Origin: Zygnema cylindricum
Lineage: Eukaryota > Streptophyta > Zygnematophyceae > Zygnematales > Zygnemataceae
Reading direction: 5' to 3'
NCBI GenBank assembly: GCA_037447655.1
Contig: JBBHKE010002380.1
Span: 536,267-550,587 of the forward strand
DNA length: 14,321 bases
Positions 1 through 8,149 of the stretch are shown here, piece after piece; within the stretch, counting starts at the first letter, position 1; every line of letters begins with the position of its first letter. The notes under the pieces were generated by a model. That model made no database searches. It saw nothing but the letters and a program-made list of their open reading frames with translations, and was not told the DNA's origin. Made by a program: the position numbers and the translations under genes.

Positions 1-447
1 GGGTTTTGCCGATAATCGATATGTACCTTTTTTTGGCTTTCCGATAATCGATATATTGGCATGATATATCGCCATTGGTGTTATCGCCGATAGATAAACG
101 ATAATATTGGTTTTTTATTGTGATTACGTTGATAACGATAACTATCGGCGATAAATCGTACGGTTTGTGCCGTATAGCCGTACGGTTTATTGCGTCGTCC
201 TGAACTGCTGTTATACCGTTATACACTACGGAACTGATTGGTCAACGTGGCATGCCACGCTATCTACTGTGAAAAATGTAATACGACATATTATGATGTC
301 ATATTATATAGCGTACTATATTTTTTCCACTTATCGCCAATAAGGAATTCGTTTCTCTCGCAAAGGTATATCGAGACCCCCGATTGTTTGATAACCGATA
401 ACTATCACTATCAGTGTTATCACGATAAATTTCTTGCGGATACACAA
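1..447. repeat. CGATA/ATCG-rich AT-rich block, unclassified
   Basis: No gene is supported here. The block is dense in CGATA-type words: CCGATAATCGATAT occurs twice (about 9-22 and 41-54), a GATAAC-GATAACTATC word recurs at about 131-146 and 390-406, and CGTACGGTTT occurs twice near 157 and 179. A perfect 8-bp inverted repeat (CGATATAT / ATATATCG, 49-56 and 64-71) has a 7-base loop. Such overlapping short palindromic words suggest a satellite or the end of a DNA transposon, but I do not recognise the family. The 71-codon frame at 238-453 runs across the junction with the LTR stub and looks fortuitous. Confidence 0.45.
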
Positions 448-550
448 CACTAGAAATTTGTATATAAGTTTATCACTTGAAGGAAATCATCCCAAATTCA
501 ATTCAATTTATCATTTAATTGCATTGATCTTTTCTTTTGTGTATGATTTA
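448..550 (+). repeat. Truncated 5' LTR (3'-terminal part only) of element 1
   Basis: The sequence from CACT at about 448 through a TATATAAG word, a TCACTTGA word and the run CCCAAATTCAATTCAATTTA aligns with 4312-4418 of the downstream LTR. Upstream of 448 the first 447 bases do not match the U3 part of the 3' LTR (3920-4310). About 390 bases of U3 are therefore missing or replaced. No clear tRNA-type primer-binding site was found just downstream. Confidence 0.8.
461..468 (+). promoter_or_regulatory. TATA-like box in 5' LTR remnant
   Basis: TATATAAG at 461-468 corresponds to the same word at 4325-4332 in the 3' LTR. Its conservation in both LTR copies fits the core promoter of the element. 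The upstream U3 enhancer region is absent here, so activity is doubtful. Confidence 0.4.
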
Positions 551-990
551 GTGGCATTTGCTAATCCACCTCAAATAAGTTAAGGCGCTAGACATGTCAC
601 TTCTAATAGCATCCAGAAGTTTGATAGCCATAAATTATATGATTGGTCTTTTTACGCCATGCATTTTTTCAAACACAAGAAGATTCGGGATTGCTTTATA
701 GGCATTTCCAAACCTCCCACAATTGCACCTAGTGATACCTTGCCGAAGAAAGCTAAAAGAGAGAAAGAAATTACTAGGAACAAAAAGATGAGGGCGCGCA
801 CGCCGGCTTGGTGATGACACTCATTACCGAACTCATTAGTTTTATTCGCGACACATTCACTTCCGCTGAGGCTTGGTATCGTCTTCAAGCGGCTTATATT
901 CAAACAAAACGGGTTGCCTGTCGTATTAAAAAATGACAAAAGCCTTCGGTTTCCATGCAAGACTAGATTAGCAGGCTTGAACTATCCGCC
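551..990 (+). pseudogene. Element 1 gag remnant (UBN2/Retrotran_gag_2 type)
   Basis: Gag forms the virus-like particle of a copia element. The frame starting at 551 (GTG where the 3' copy has ATG) reads through FDSHKLYDWSFYAMHFFKHK, a typical copia gag N-terminal motif, with one in-frame stop at 581-583. It stops at 812-814. The next part continues one frame over from 814 with the motif EAWYRLQAAYIQTKRV and a KPSVSMQD word, interrupted by stops at 934 and 964. The C-terminal part, including the zinc knuckle, is missing: near 985-1000 the sequence passes in the same frame into the GAG-pre-integrase region. The lesions are one frameshift, several stops and an internal deletion. It is certainly non-functional. 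Confidence 0.82.
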
Positions 991-999
991 AAAAAAGGA

Positions 1000-1930
1000 A
1001 TACTTGATTTAAATGGTAGCATAGAAAGTGTTTCACTTTTGCATTTTTCTTATCGTCACTTGAATTAAGACAGTTTGACTACTTTCGTAAATCTTGTAAC
1101 CGGACTAAAATCTTTTTCTAACAAATCTTTAAATTTTAGTCATGGTTGCGTAGAAGGAAAAATGCCACGTCACTCTTTTCTAACCAGCACTACAATTGTT
1201 AGTGAACCACTAGCAATCATCCATACTAATGTGTGTGGACCCATAAGCACGCGCAGCTGAAGTGGATCTCACTATTTTGTCACATTCATTGACCACACCA
1301 CTCGTTTTTCCCATGTATACACAATGTGTCATAAATTTGACGTGTTTTTACATTTTCAAGAATTTAAGTCGCTGGCAAAAATGGTGATGAATTCGTCTCC
1401 AATCAATTCTCAATTGATTGCAAGACATGGAATCGCGCACCAATTAACCACACCATATACTTCTCAACAAAATGGCCCGTCTTATACCCCCCATCAAATG
1501 GTGCGCCTTATAGTCCCTAACAAAATGGCGTCGCAGAAAGGTGTAATCGCACATTAATTGAAATGGCACGCTCCATGTAGTAATTTTCAAATTTGCAATT
1601 GGAATTTTGGGTAGAGGTTGCCGTATTTGCTAGTTACTTATGCAATCTTTGTCCCACTAATGCTTTGTACAAAACTACTCATTGGAAGCGTGGTACTCTC
1701 TAAAACCAAATACTTGTCACCTTTGAATCTTTTGATATGAATAGTGGTATAACGATCTCCTCCAATCGAACGACAAAAAGGACGCTTGCGCCATTCGGGG
1801 CACATTCGTTCGATATGCTCCAAGCTCCAAAGCGTGCTACATATCGTGTCTTTTTCAACGACGCGTTATCACCACAAGAGAAGTAATCTTTAACAAAACA
1901 CCATTTCTCCAAACTCTGTATCGCGCACAC
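1000..1930 (+). pseudogene. Element 1 GAG-pre-integrase and integrase core remnant
   Basis: Integrase inserts element cDNA into the genome. The pre-integrase zinc region reads LLHFSYRHLN-stop-DSL (about 1036-1077; stop at 1066-1068), with CHGC-type cysteines expected downstream near 1140. The core follows with IHTNVCGP, where the first catalytic Asp is replaced by Asn (AAT, 1228-1230). A stop lies at 1258-1260, then SGSHYFVTFIDHTTRFSHVY. The stretch that carries the second catalytic Asp is deleted near 1375-1385, leaving only NGDEF. The Glu motif QNGVAER survives with Glu at 1536-1538, in another frame. Stops follow at 1578-1583. The C-terminal part decays through ATYRVFFNDAL to TTREVIFNKTPF at about 1870-1905. 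Two of three catalytic residues are lost, so the product would be inactive. Confidence 0.88.
1456..1534 (+). repeat. Three-copy tandem repeat of 27/26 bp inside integrase
   Basis: Units begin at 1456, 1483 and 1509, each starting TATA(C/G) and containing a version of CAACAAAATGGC or CATCAAATGGTG. The spacing is 27 and then 26 bases. The repeat covers the QQNG part of the catalytic Glu motif, and the 26-base step shifts the reading frame before VAER. It looks like a local duplication after the element died. Confidence 0.75.
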
Positions 1931-2337
1931 TTTTTTTCCCCTTTTTTCCCTCTATCCAATTTTCCTTTTCTCTCCCTCCATTCTCCTCCTCCCCTCAATC
2001 TTTTTCCAAAATTTCTTTAGCCCTCAGATCTCTCTTTCTTTACACTCGCAAAATCTTCGCCCACTCTCCTTTTCTAAAGATGATTTTTTTTTTGATTATC
2101 TTTTCCCCCGCCTTATTTTCCCACACAACTCTTTTTGAGTCGTCCCTTTCCCAAATGGAAATCCCCTATGCACTCGAGCTTCTCACTCTCATCTTATTAC
2201 CTCTCTACGCCACCCCACTTTTGCTTATATAACTTAGTTGGGGCTTTTGCCTCTCTCAATTTCAACCCTTCTCTCTCTCAAATCAGACCTAATACGGCTA
2301 ACGACCTGATGCCTCCGTTTAGAAGACTACAACTGAT
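1931..2337 (+). pseudogene. Element 1 integrase-to-reverse transcriptase linker, pyrimidine-rich
   Basis: This stretch joins the integrase C-terminus to the reverse transcriptase. Its + strand is rich in C and T, and it encodes Ser/Pro/Leu-rich sequence. Near 2250-2290 it reads FASLNFNPSLSQI, the kind of sequence that precedes the reverse transcriptase in plant copia polyproteins. The 89-codon open frame at 2135-2404 covers its second half and runs into the start of the reverse transcriptase region. I see no separate insertion here. Confidence 0.55.
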
Positions 2338-3345
2338 CCCGAATTATGCCCTTAATTCCGAAAAAACGTGTAATCTTGTTCCCTTTCCCTTAAAAAAAAT
2401 GTAATTGGCACTAAATGGGTATTTCGTGTAAAACAAAAGGCGGATGGATTGGTGGTTGAGTACATATCTCGCTTATTGGTGGAGGGTTTTTCTTAAATCG
2501 AAAGTATAGATTTCACTGAACCTTTTGCTCCAGTTGCACGCTTGACACCTATACGCACTCTACTTGCTTTAGTTTCTGAACATGACATTCATGTTCATTA
2601 GATGGATGTGAAAAATGCCTTTTTAAATCGCATCCTTCGAAAGGCATTTACATGCATCACACTGAAGGCTAAATTTCTCTTGGCTCCAAACATCTCGTAT
2701 GTCATCTCATAAAAACTATCTATGGTTTATAAAAATCCTTTCGTGTATAGAACCATACTATAGGTTCCGTCATGAAAAAAAAAAGATTTACTCGAATTGA
2801 TGTTGATTTTCCTGTTACTCTCGTCATTTTGGCTCCTCTCTGATCACTGTTGCCATTTTTGTTAATGACCTTCTTCTCGTTGGCCCTTCCCTCTATGAAA
2901 TCTCTATCGTCAAAACCCTATTTCAGAGCCATTTGGATATGACCAATCTCTAGGAGCTAACATATAATTAGGGCATTTAAGTGTCGCACAAACGCTCAAC
3001 TAAACCCCTTTTTCTTTCTTAAGAGACCTTTATTTCTCAACTGTTAGACTCATTTGGTATAGCTGATTGCTCCTCCCTTTCCACTCTTTTAGATGCCAAT
3101 GTTCCTCTTCTCGATCTGACTCTAATCTCTCCCCCTCTCTTCATGTTAATTACCACTCTATGGTCGGACCCTTATGTATGTCATGCAAGCCACCCGCCCA
3201 GACATTGCCATTGTTGTCCCTTATATTAACTAATTCCTACAACGTCTTTCCCTTGATCATTTTGTTGCAGCCAAACCTGTCTTGCTTTATTTGCAAAGCA
3301 CTAAATCTTTTTGCCTCACATACTCCTCCTTTGGCTTTAGTGCTC
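2338..3345 (+). pseudogene. Element 1 reverse transcriptase remnant (RVT_2 family)
   Basis: Copies element RNA into DNA. The N-terminal part reads CNLVPFPLKK in one frame, then NVIGTKWVFRVKQKADG from 2398 after a slip in an A-run. It continues in frame through FTEPFAPVARLTPIRTLL and MDVKNAFLN, with stops at 2494-2496 and 2599-2601. After further shifts come HLVCHLIKTIYGL, RFTRIDVDF and SSLITVAIFVND. The last is the family's YVDD catalytic box, here VND: the first Asp is Asn (AAT, 2864-2866). Then come LLLVGPS, ETFISQLLDSFGIADC and VMQATRPDIA near 3180-3210. At least ten in-frame stops and several frameshifts make it dead. Most of the domain is still present in order. Confidence 0.9.
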
Positions 3346-3910
3346 TCTGGGTTTTGTTAATTTAGATTGGGCCAAAATGAGCTTTCTCGCTGTTTCATAA
3401 CTGGCTCGTGCTTCTTCTTGGGGAATGGACTTATTTTCTGGTCACACAGAGAGCAACCCACCACTATATGTTCCAACACTGAAGTTGCTGAATATATGGC
3501 CGCTTGTCATGCCTCTAAGGGAGCTGTCTAGCTTCGTGCTCTACTCTCTATTCTAAGATTCCCCCCTTTGGCTCCCACTCCTATATTCTCCGATTTCTAA
3601 GGAGTCCTTGCTTTGATTCTCCATCTTGTTCACAGGAAATTACAAAACACATCGACATTCAGTATCATCATTCTCGGGAGCGGGTTGAGGATGGCTCTCT
3701 CCAATTTCTTTATATTAAATACGCCAATCAAGTGGCCAATTATCTCACCAAGGCTCTCTATCGACCTCATTTTGAGCAATATTACCTCACCTCTGGCTTT
3801 CGTCTTACTTCTCCCCTTGGCTAATTTCCTTTTATTTTCATCTTCGTCTTACTTCTCCTCTGAGCTAATATCTTTTTATTTTAATCTCAATCTACTGCCT
3901 GGTTTTGCTT
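3346..3910 (+). pseudogene. Element 1 RNase H remnant and Pol C-terminus
   Basis: RNase H removes the RNA strand during reverse transcription. The first acidic residue is in NLDWA (Asp codon 3365-3367). The second is in EVAEYMAACHA (Glu codon 3490-3492), and the third is in IFSDF (Asp codon 3592-3594) followed by a stop at 3598-3600. The C-terminal words KHIDIQYHHSRERVEDGSLQ, NQVANYLTKAL and RPHFEQY are well kept at about 3640-3790. The frame changes at least twice. The tail after about 3820 is pyrimidine-rich and ends at CLTGGV over the polypurine tract. This is typical of plant copia elements, where the end of Pol overlaps the tract. Confidence 0.85.
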
Positions 3911-3919
3911 GACGGGGGG
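3911..3919 (+). promoter_or_regulatory. Polypurine tract of element 1
   Basis: GACGGGGGG directly precedes the TGTTAAGG start of the 3' LTR. A G-rich purine run next to the LTR is the normal primer for second-strand synthesis, and this placement sets the LTR start at 3920. Confidence 0.75.
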
Positions 3920-4164
3920 TGTTAAGGGTCATTTAGCGTCGGTCTCTTTTGTCTTTTCTTACTATCTTCTGTACCGATCATTTATGAGTTGGTCCTCTCT
4001 TGACGTCCTACGAACAAGTCCTTTGGGCGAGGATCTTTTTTTTTTTCTACATAGGTTTATTGTTCCTTGTTTGACTCTCTTTTATATTTTTGGTGTATTA
4101 TGGTACTTTTTCTTGGCGTCCAAATCTACGTCATTGTCATCTCTTATTTTACATTCCCGCTCTA

Positions 4165-4262
4165 AAGTCAGTCCCTTGGAATCTAGACTACATTTATTAG
4201 AATCTCGCCATAACGCCAATCCCTTAGAATTTAGAACACATTTATTAGAATTTAGACTAGGA
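4165..4262 (+). repeat. 48-bp direct tandem duplication in U3 of the 3' LTR
   Basis: Two copies start near 4173 and 4221 (offset 48). Both contain CCCTT(G/A)GAAT(C/T)TAGA, ACATTTATTAGAAT(C/T)T and TAGA words. Short tandem repeats in U3 are often enhancer duplications; here that role is only a possibility. It cannot be compared with the 5' LTR because that copy lacks U3. Confidence 0.75.
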
Positions 4263-4324
4263 TCTTTTTGTTATAACACACCAACTAGCTCTAGACTCCA
4301 CAATAATTAGCACTGTGTAATTTT

Positions 4325-4332
4325 TATATAAG
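4325..4332 (+). promoter_or_regulatory. TATA-like box in 3' LTR
   Basis: TATATAAG sits about 90 bases before the LTR end and matches 461-468 in the other LTR. It is a plausible core promoter. Transcription from this copy would run right, into 4420-4965. Confidence 0.45.
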
Positions 4333-4418
4333 TGACTTTCTCACTTGAGGAAATTATCCCAAATTCAATTCAATTTATCATTTCAATGCATTGATCTTTT
4401 CTTTTTGTGTATCATTTC

Positions 4419-4472
4419 ATGGCGTCCGCCAATCCACCTCTAATAATTTATGGCCCTAAAATTAATAAGTAG
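4419..4472 (+). pseudogene. Second copy of the gag start after the 3' LTR
   Basis: ATG at 4419 opens a 17-codon frame that begins MASANPPLIIYGPKINK and ends at TAG 4470-4472. Its first part matches the 5' gag start (551 onward; VAFANPPQIS). Similarity fades after about 4460. Either the LTR extends into the start of gag, or this is the head of a second, tandem copy sharing the LTR. Confidence 0.6.
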
Positions 4473-4965
4473 GAGTGTATATACCGGAAGCAAACTAAAG
4501 AAGTATTTGCAAATTGTTTAAATGATGGATATATAATGTTTTCCACTTTTCCTATATTTGCTAAAAATCAGGTAGCATAGCGTAACATTGACATGTACCA
4601 ACATTTTTTACTCAACCCAATGTTGTGATTGAATGTTCTATCCCTCTAATTGTTAATTGTTCATACCTAATTCAAACCACACTAGTAACTTTTCTAAAAA
4701 TAGGGAAACATAAATAATCAATTATTTTTCGGCTTTAAACTATCCATCAATCCGTACATGTACTGAACAGTCCACATATATCAAATCCTTCCAAATATGG
4801 ACTAGTTCAAAAGATGCAAAAGTACACCTTTACATGAGGAAGGATCCCATTAAAATTTAACCCTAATTGACACACATTCGAGTTCTAACACAAGGTGAAG
4901 TCCCATGACGGACTTCGAAAACATCACGCTTCGTTCTAGTGCCATCCAAGTGACTTCATTTATAG
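4473..4965. other. AT-rich sequence with no recognised feature
   Basis: No coding motif, terminal repeat or RNA gene was recognised on either strand. It is AT-rich and not obviously repeated elsewhere in the window. It may be host spacer, or unrecognised remnants of a second copy of element 1. Confidence 0.4.
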
Positions 4966-5369
4966 GTTCTCCCTCCCTCCCTTTAAATGTTGTAAAACTG
5001 TCGTCATCATCCCCCTCCCTTTTTTCCCGTGCATACTCCATTGTCCCTTTCCTCTCTTCACCCTCCCTCTTTCCCTCCCCCTCTTAACTCCCCTCGTCCC
5101 CCCTCTCATCCTCCTCCCTCTTCCCCTCTCCCCCTCTCCCCCTCTTCCTCTCTTCCCCTCTCGGCCTCTGCCCCTCTTCGACTCTCCATCGCTCCCCCTC
5201 TCCCCAACTCCGGCACTTTCTCCACTCCCTCTCACTCCTCCTGCCCCACCTCCCGGTCTCTCTTTGTCTACCCTCACCCCATTCTCTCCCTCTCACTCCA
5301 TCTTTCTTTCTCTCTCTCCCCCTCTCTCTCTCATCTCTCTCTCTCTTGTCTCTCACTCCATTTTCTCCC
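4966..5369 (+). repeat. Polypyrimidine (C/T) low-complexity tract, left part
   Basis: The + strand is almost entirely C and T, made of CTCCC, CCTCT and TCTCTC words. It ends exactly where the left LTR of element 2 starts (TGATAAAATC at 5370). The 126-codon frame on + and the Arg/Gly/Glu-rich frames on - are artefacts of composition. The same type of tract on the same strand resumes to the right of element 2 at about 11117. Confidence 0.85.
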
Positions 5370-5836
5370 TGATAAAATCAATACTCAATCGAAACGTGCA
5401 CAAAAATGACAAATTTCTCAATGCGGAAGCGAAATCAAACTCAAATTAAACATCAAACAGCTTACTATACATTCATTGCATGCCCATGATCATAAGAAAG
5501 ATACACAATGTATACTCAAAAAAAGAGACTCAAATTATTTCTTACACATTGATGATACATTGATCATACATTGAATATTACTATTTCTCTCACAAGCTTT
5601 TGAATTTAACCACCAGATTGAATCTCGAAAACTAAGTCTAGAAACGTCACATATAAGGAACGATGCAAACTGAAACTACTCGAAACGAAACAACTAGAAT
5701 GATTTAAGAAAAACGTAACTCGCTCCAATACAACAAGATAGGATAGATTTTCCACTGAATGTTTACCACATATTATTCATACCAGCGGAAGCATCCACAT
5801 GGAATCACATTACTTCACATTGAAATGACATTGACA
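5370..5836 (-). repeat. Left LTR of element 2
   Basis: On + it starts TGATAAAATCAATACTCAATCG and aligns with the right LTR from 10255 (TGATAGAATCGATACTCAATCG). Shared landmarks include ATTTCTCAATGCGGAAGCGAAA, ATGATCATAAGA, TGAATCTCGAAAACTAA and AAACGTAACTCGC. It lacks the inverted-repeat insertion found in the right LTR. The right boundary is set at ATTGACA (5830-5836), by analogy with ATTGACA ending at 11077. This end is less certain than the left one. Confidence 0.75.
5547..5579 (-). repeat. 11-bp tandem repeat in left LTR, three units
   Basis: On + the units are CATTGATGATA, CATTGATCATA and CATTGAATATT, spaced 11 bases apart. The right LTR has four such units at 10431-10474. Confidence 0.7.
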
Positions 5837-5889
5837 GGCATTTTGGAAAAATTAAACTCATTGATATCATAAATGTCACTTCTCCTCTA

Positions 5890-6295
5890 TTTTTTTTCTC
5901 CTAGTCTTTTCCTCTTTTTTTCTTCTTTCTCTTACTTCAATTGTTTTTTATCTTCATCCGAATTATCTGAGCTGCTGCTAAAACTAGGCTAGAGCTGCCT
6001 GTGATTCCTCTTTCCCCATAACATTTTTCACTTTTGCCTTTTTTTCCTTTTCTTTCATAAATTTCAACCACTCCTTATAAATGTCTTTATCTTACGAAAT
6101 GTCATACTTTTCCTTCTCCTTAGATTGCTAAAATCCGAAGGGTTTAGGCGACAATGACTCCTGGACTTTGGCTCAATTCCTTCACGGAAACTCAAATCTC
6201 GTTCGCTCTGTTCTCGAGAGAATTCTTTTGGAGTTCGTGGATCTCCCGAGTCCTCTATAAGCATCCACAGTCCAGGTGGAGAGGGTGTATTCTTT
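5890..6295 (-). pseudogene. Element 2 gag N-terminal fragment, third copy
   Basis: On - this aligns with the start of gag in the long copy (about 10195-9840) and with the + copy. A 66-codon frame (6264-6064) contains AFSREPS-like FSREQSERD and LNPSDFSNLRRRK. After a shift it reads KEWLKFMKEKEKKAK, which is conserved in all three copies. It then has stops in the Ser-rich part. The gag start codon and leader are missing at the right end, where it meets the leader of the oppositely oriented + copy at about 6296. At the left end it is cut off before the core gag domain. The 50 bases between it and the left LTR are unassigned. Confidence 0.7.
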
Positions 6296-6426
6296 TTTTG
6301 AGTATATATCTTGTCTCTACCTCATGATCATGAGTATTCAATGTGCGTAATGTAAGCTGGTGGATGTTTAATTCTAGTTTGATTTTGCTTCCGGGTTGAG
6401 GAATTTGTCAATTGTGCACATTATCA
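6296..6426 (+). repeat. LTR end fragment of the + copy of element 2
   Basis: The reverse complement of 10255-10410 in the right LTR aligns here: TGTCTCTACCTCATGATCATGA, GTATTCAATGTG and TTTGCTTCCGGGTTGAG are shared landmarks. It ends TTATCA at 6426, equivalent to the CTATCA end of the right LTR. Only the last approximately 130 bases of the LTR are present, because the left side is cut at the junction with the third gag copy. Confidence 0.7.
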
Positions 6427-6476
6427 ACCAACAATGGAGCAAGCTAGCTCCACATTAGAGATCTATTGAGCTAGTC

Positions 6477-7860
6477 ATGGGGGAAAAAATAAAAAGAACA
6501 CACGATTTCCATCCGAACCGAGGATGCCTATGGTGGCCTCAAAATATTCGTTGACTCTCGAAGCATTCTCTTGGGAACCGAGCGAACTAGATTTTAGTTT
6601 CAGTGAAGAAATTATGCTAAAATCCTCCGAATCATTGACAGCTAAACTCTTTAATTATAACTGATCTAAGGAGAATGAAAGTTATGACGTTCAATTAGAT
6701 AGAGACACTTATAAGAACTGGTGGAAATTTATAAAAGAAAAGGAGAAAAAGGCAAAAGAGATTTTTTTTTGGTAAAAGAGGAATCAAAGGGCAGCTTTAG
6801 CTCTAGTTTTAGTAGCAGCTTAGATTTTCCAGATGAAGATGAAAAACTTGAGAACAAAAAGAGAAGAAAGAGGAAGAAAAAGGTAGAAGAGGATTTTGAT
6901 TTTGATAAAAAGTTGGAAGGAGATGAGGATTTTTGAATGGGCGGCAAGCCGGTTCTCATCAATAGATCAAACTATGCTATTTGGAAGAAGAACATGAAGG
7001 TGAGCGTCACTTTGAAGAAGTTATGGAAGATTGTAAAAGGCGAGGAGAAAATGTTAAAGGATTCGAAGGCACGAAAACTGTGGAAATTGAAATGTTTGGC
7101 GGCCATCAACAGATTGATCCAAAGTTGTACTGGATTGGTCCATGATTATTTTCTCACTCATAAACCTCAAAAGAATAATGACAAACATCAGAAAATAAAT
7201 TTGGGAAAGGAGTCAAAGATAAAAGAAAATTATTTTTTTAAAGATTTTATTAAATTTAAGTTTAAACATAATCAGTCAATGGATGGTGGAGTCAAGAAGT
7301 TTAACATTTTGTTGGAGCAGAGTAACCTTAGTAAATTTGTACCCGAAAATAAAAATATACAATTGTGTTTGACGGGATTACCGAAAATATTTTCTACGTC
7401 TAGTAAATTAATTAAATCTAAGAGGAAAGCTACATTGAGTATGTGGTGAATTATTTGAAGTCTATTGAGAAGTCCAAAGAGAGGCAAGGTAGAGGTTCCG
7501 AAAGCAGTGGAATCCTTAGTGAAAATACCTCGGATTTCCCAGATCAAATTTGTTCTGATGATAAGTGGTTGCAAGAGGAAATTTTAGAGGAAGAGGAAGT
7601 GGTATAGGTCAAAATGTTGGATTTAGTAGGAGTAAATTTGAACAATGTAACACCTCTAATGAGATTTTTTTTAACTGCAATAAGATTATGTATTTTGTAG
7701 CCAAGTGCCTGGATAAGGAAAAAAATGGTAATGTTTGCTATAAATTTCGACATGTGAGTTCTCAACGTTTCCAATGAGGTGGACGTTTTTCCTTTTATGT
7801 CGATTGAAAAAATTGATGAGGACGAGGTAGAGGATGTAAACACGGTTATGACCAATTAAG
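6477..7860 (+). pseudogene. Element 2 gag, + copy (inverted-repeat left arm)
   Basis: The ancestral start is ATG at 6477, matching ATG at 10204 on - in the other arm. Early stops follow. From 6721 one frame runs to 7449 with a single stop (TGA 6934-6936); the other copy has CGA there. The first part is a charged Lys/Glu and Ser-rich extension. It is followed by NYAIWKKNMK (6970 on), a DUF4219-type gag start, and then by the UBN2-type gag core with VHDYFLTHK and KFVPENK. After a shift, a degenerate zinc knuckle lies at about 7660-7780: FFNCNKIMYFVAKC, with the first Cys and the His lost, then CYKFRHVSSQ. It is better kept than the other arm but cannot be functional. Confidence 0.8.
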
Positions 7861-8148
7861 AGGAACCGGACATCAAGGAAATTATACGGTGTGAACGTGA
7901 CGTTGAGGAGCTATATCATAATTTTGCTATTTTATTGAACAAAAAAACCAAAACACTTGAATTCAGCTTCAAGAAATTGTTGTGCGGGAGATTAAATTAT
8001 TGATAGAGGCGCCATTCATTATGTAAGTACGGACATAAATTTATATTCGTATACAAGGAAACTCACGGTTCCAAAGAATGTCATCGCTGTTAGAGGAATA
8101 TAATTCTAGTGGACACGGTTGGAACGGTCCGAACCAATTTAGCGATTG
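7861..8148 (+). pseudogene. Element 2 protease fragment, + copy
   Basis: The frame with IIDRGAIHYVSTDINLYSYT (about 7996-8055) is the copia aspartic protease start. The catalytic motif DTG is DRG here (8002-8010), so the key Thr is lost. Downstream, VPKNVIA is followed by stops. Alignment with the other arm ends at about 8140-8148, next to a small CCAAT...ATTGG palindrome (8134-8149), where the copy meets the end of the - copy tail to tail. Confidence 0.72.
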
Positions 8149-8149
8149 G

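Larger units (their letters stand above)
3920..4418 (+). repeat. 3' LTR of element 1
   Basis: It begins TGTTAAGG immediately after the polypurine tract. The last approximately 105 bases match the 5' LTR remnant at 448-550, including a TATATAAG word at 4325-4332. The exact 3' end is uncertain because similarity between the two copies continues about 40 bases further, into what reads as the start of gag. If the LTR ends just before that ATG it is about 500 bases long. The 133-codon open frame at 3909-4310 lies across U3 and is not a gene. Confidence 0.8.
448..4472 (+). mobile_element. Element 1: decayed Ty1/copia LTR retrotransposon
   Basis: The order of recognisable parts on + is LTR remnant, gag, GAG-pre-integrase, integrase core, linker, reverse transcriptase, RNase H, polypurine tract, 3' LTR. 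Integrase before reverse transcriptase is the Ty1/copia order (established knowledge). The end of the 5' LTR (about 448-580) matches the end of the 3' LTR (about 4312-4460), which ties the two ends together. The 5' LTR has lost all its U3 part and the protease segment is gone. The coding region has many stops and frameshifts, so the element is non-autonomous and old. Protein words such as QNGVAER, GTKWVFRVK, DFTEPFAPVARLTPIRTLLAL and QVANYLTKAL are typical of plant copia elements. Confidence 0.88.

Noticed and set aside
238-453. 71-codon frame near the left edge
   Set aside because: It crosses the junction between the CGATA-rich block and the LTR stub and has no recognised motif.
1931-2337. 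A separate polypyrimidine insertion in element 1
   Set aside because: Although C/T-rich, it keeps linker-like protein sequence leading into the reverse transcriptase, so it is better read as the native linker.
4960-5409. Frames of 90-126 codons on both strands around 5000-5400
   Set aside because: They are composition-driven frames in the left C/T tract that run over the LTR boundary at 5370.
5547-5579. Short regular repeats that might suggest a CRISPR-like array
   Set aside because: The units are 11 bases with no spacers, lie inside an LTR, and recur in the partner LTR.
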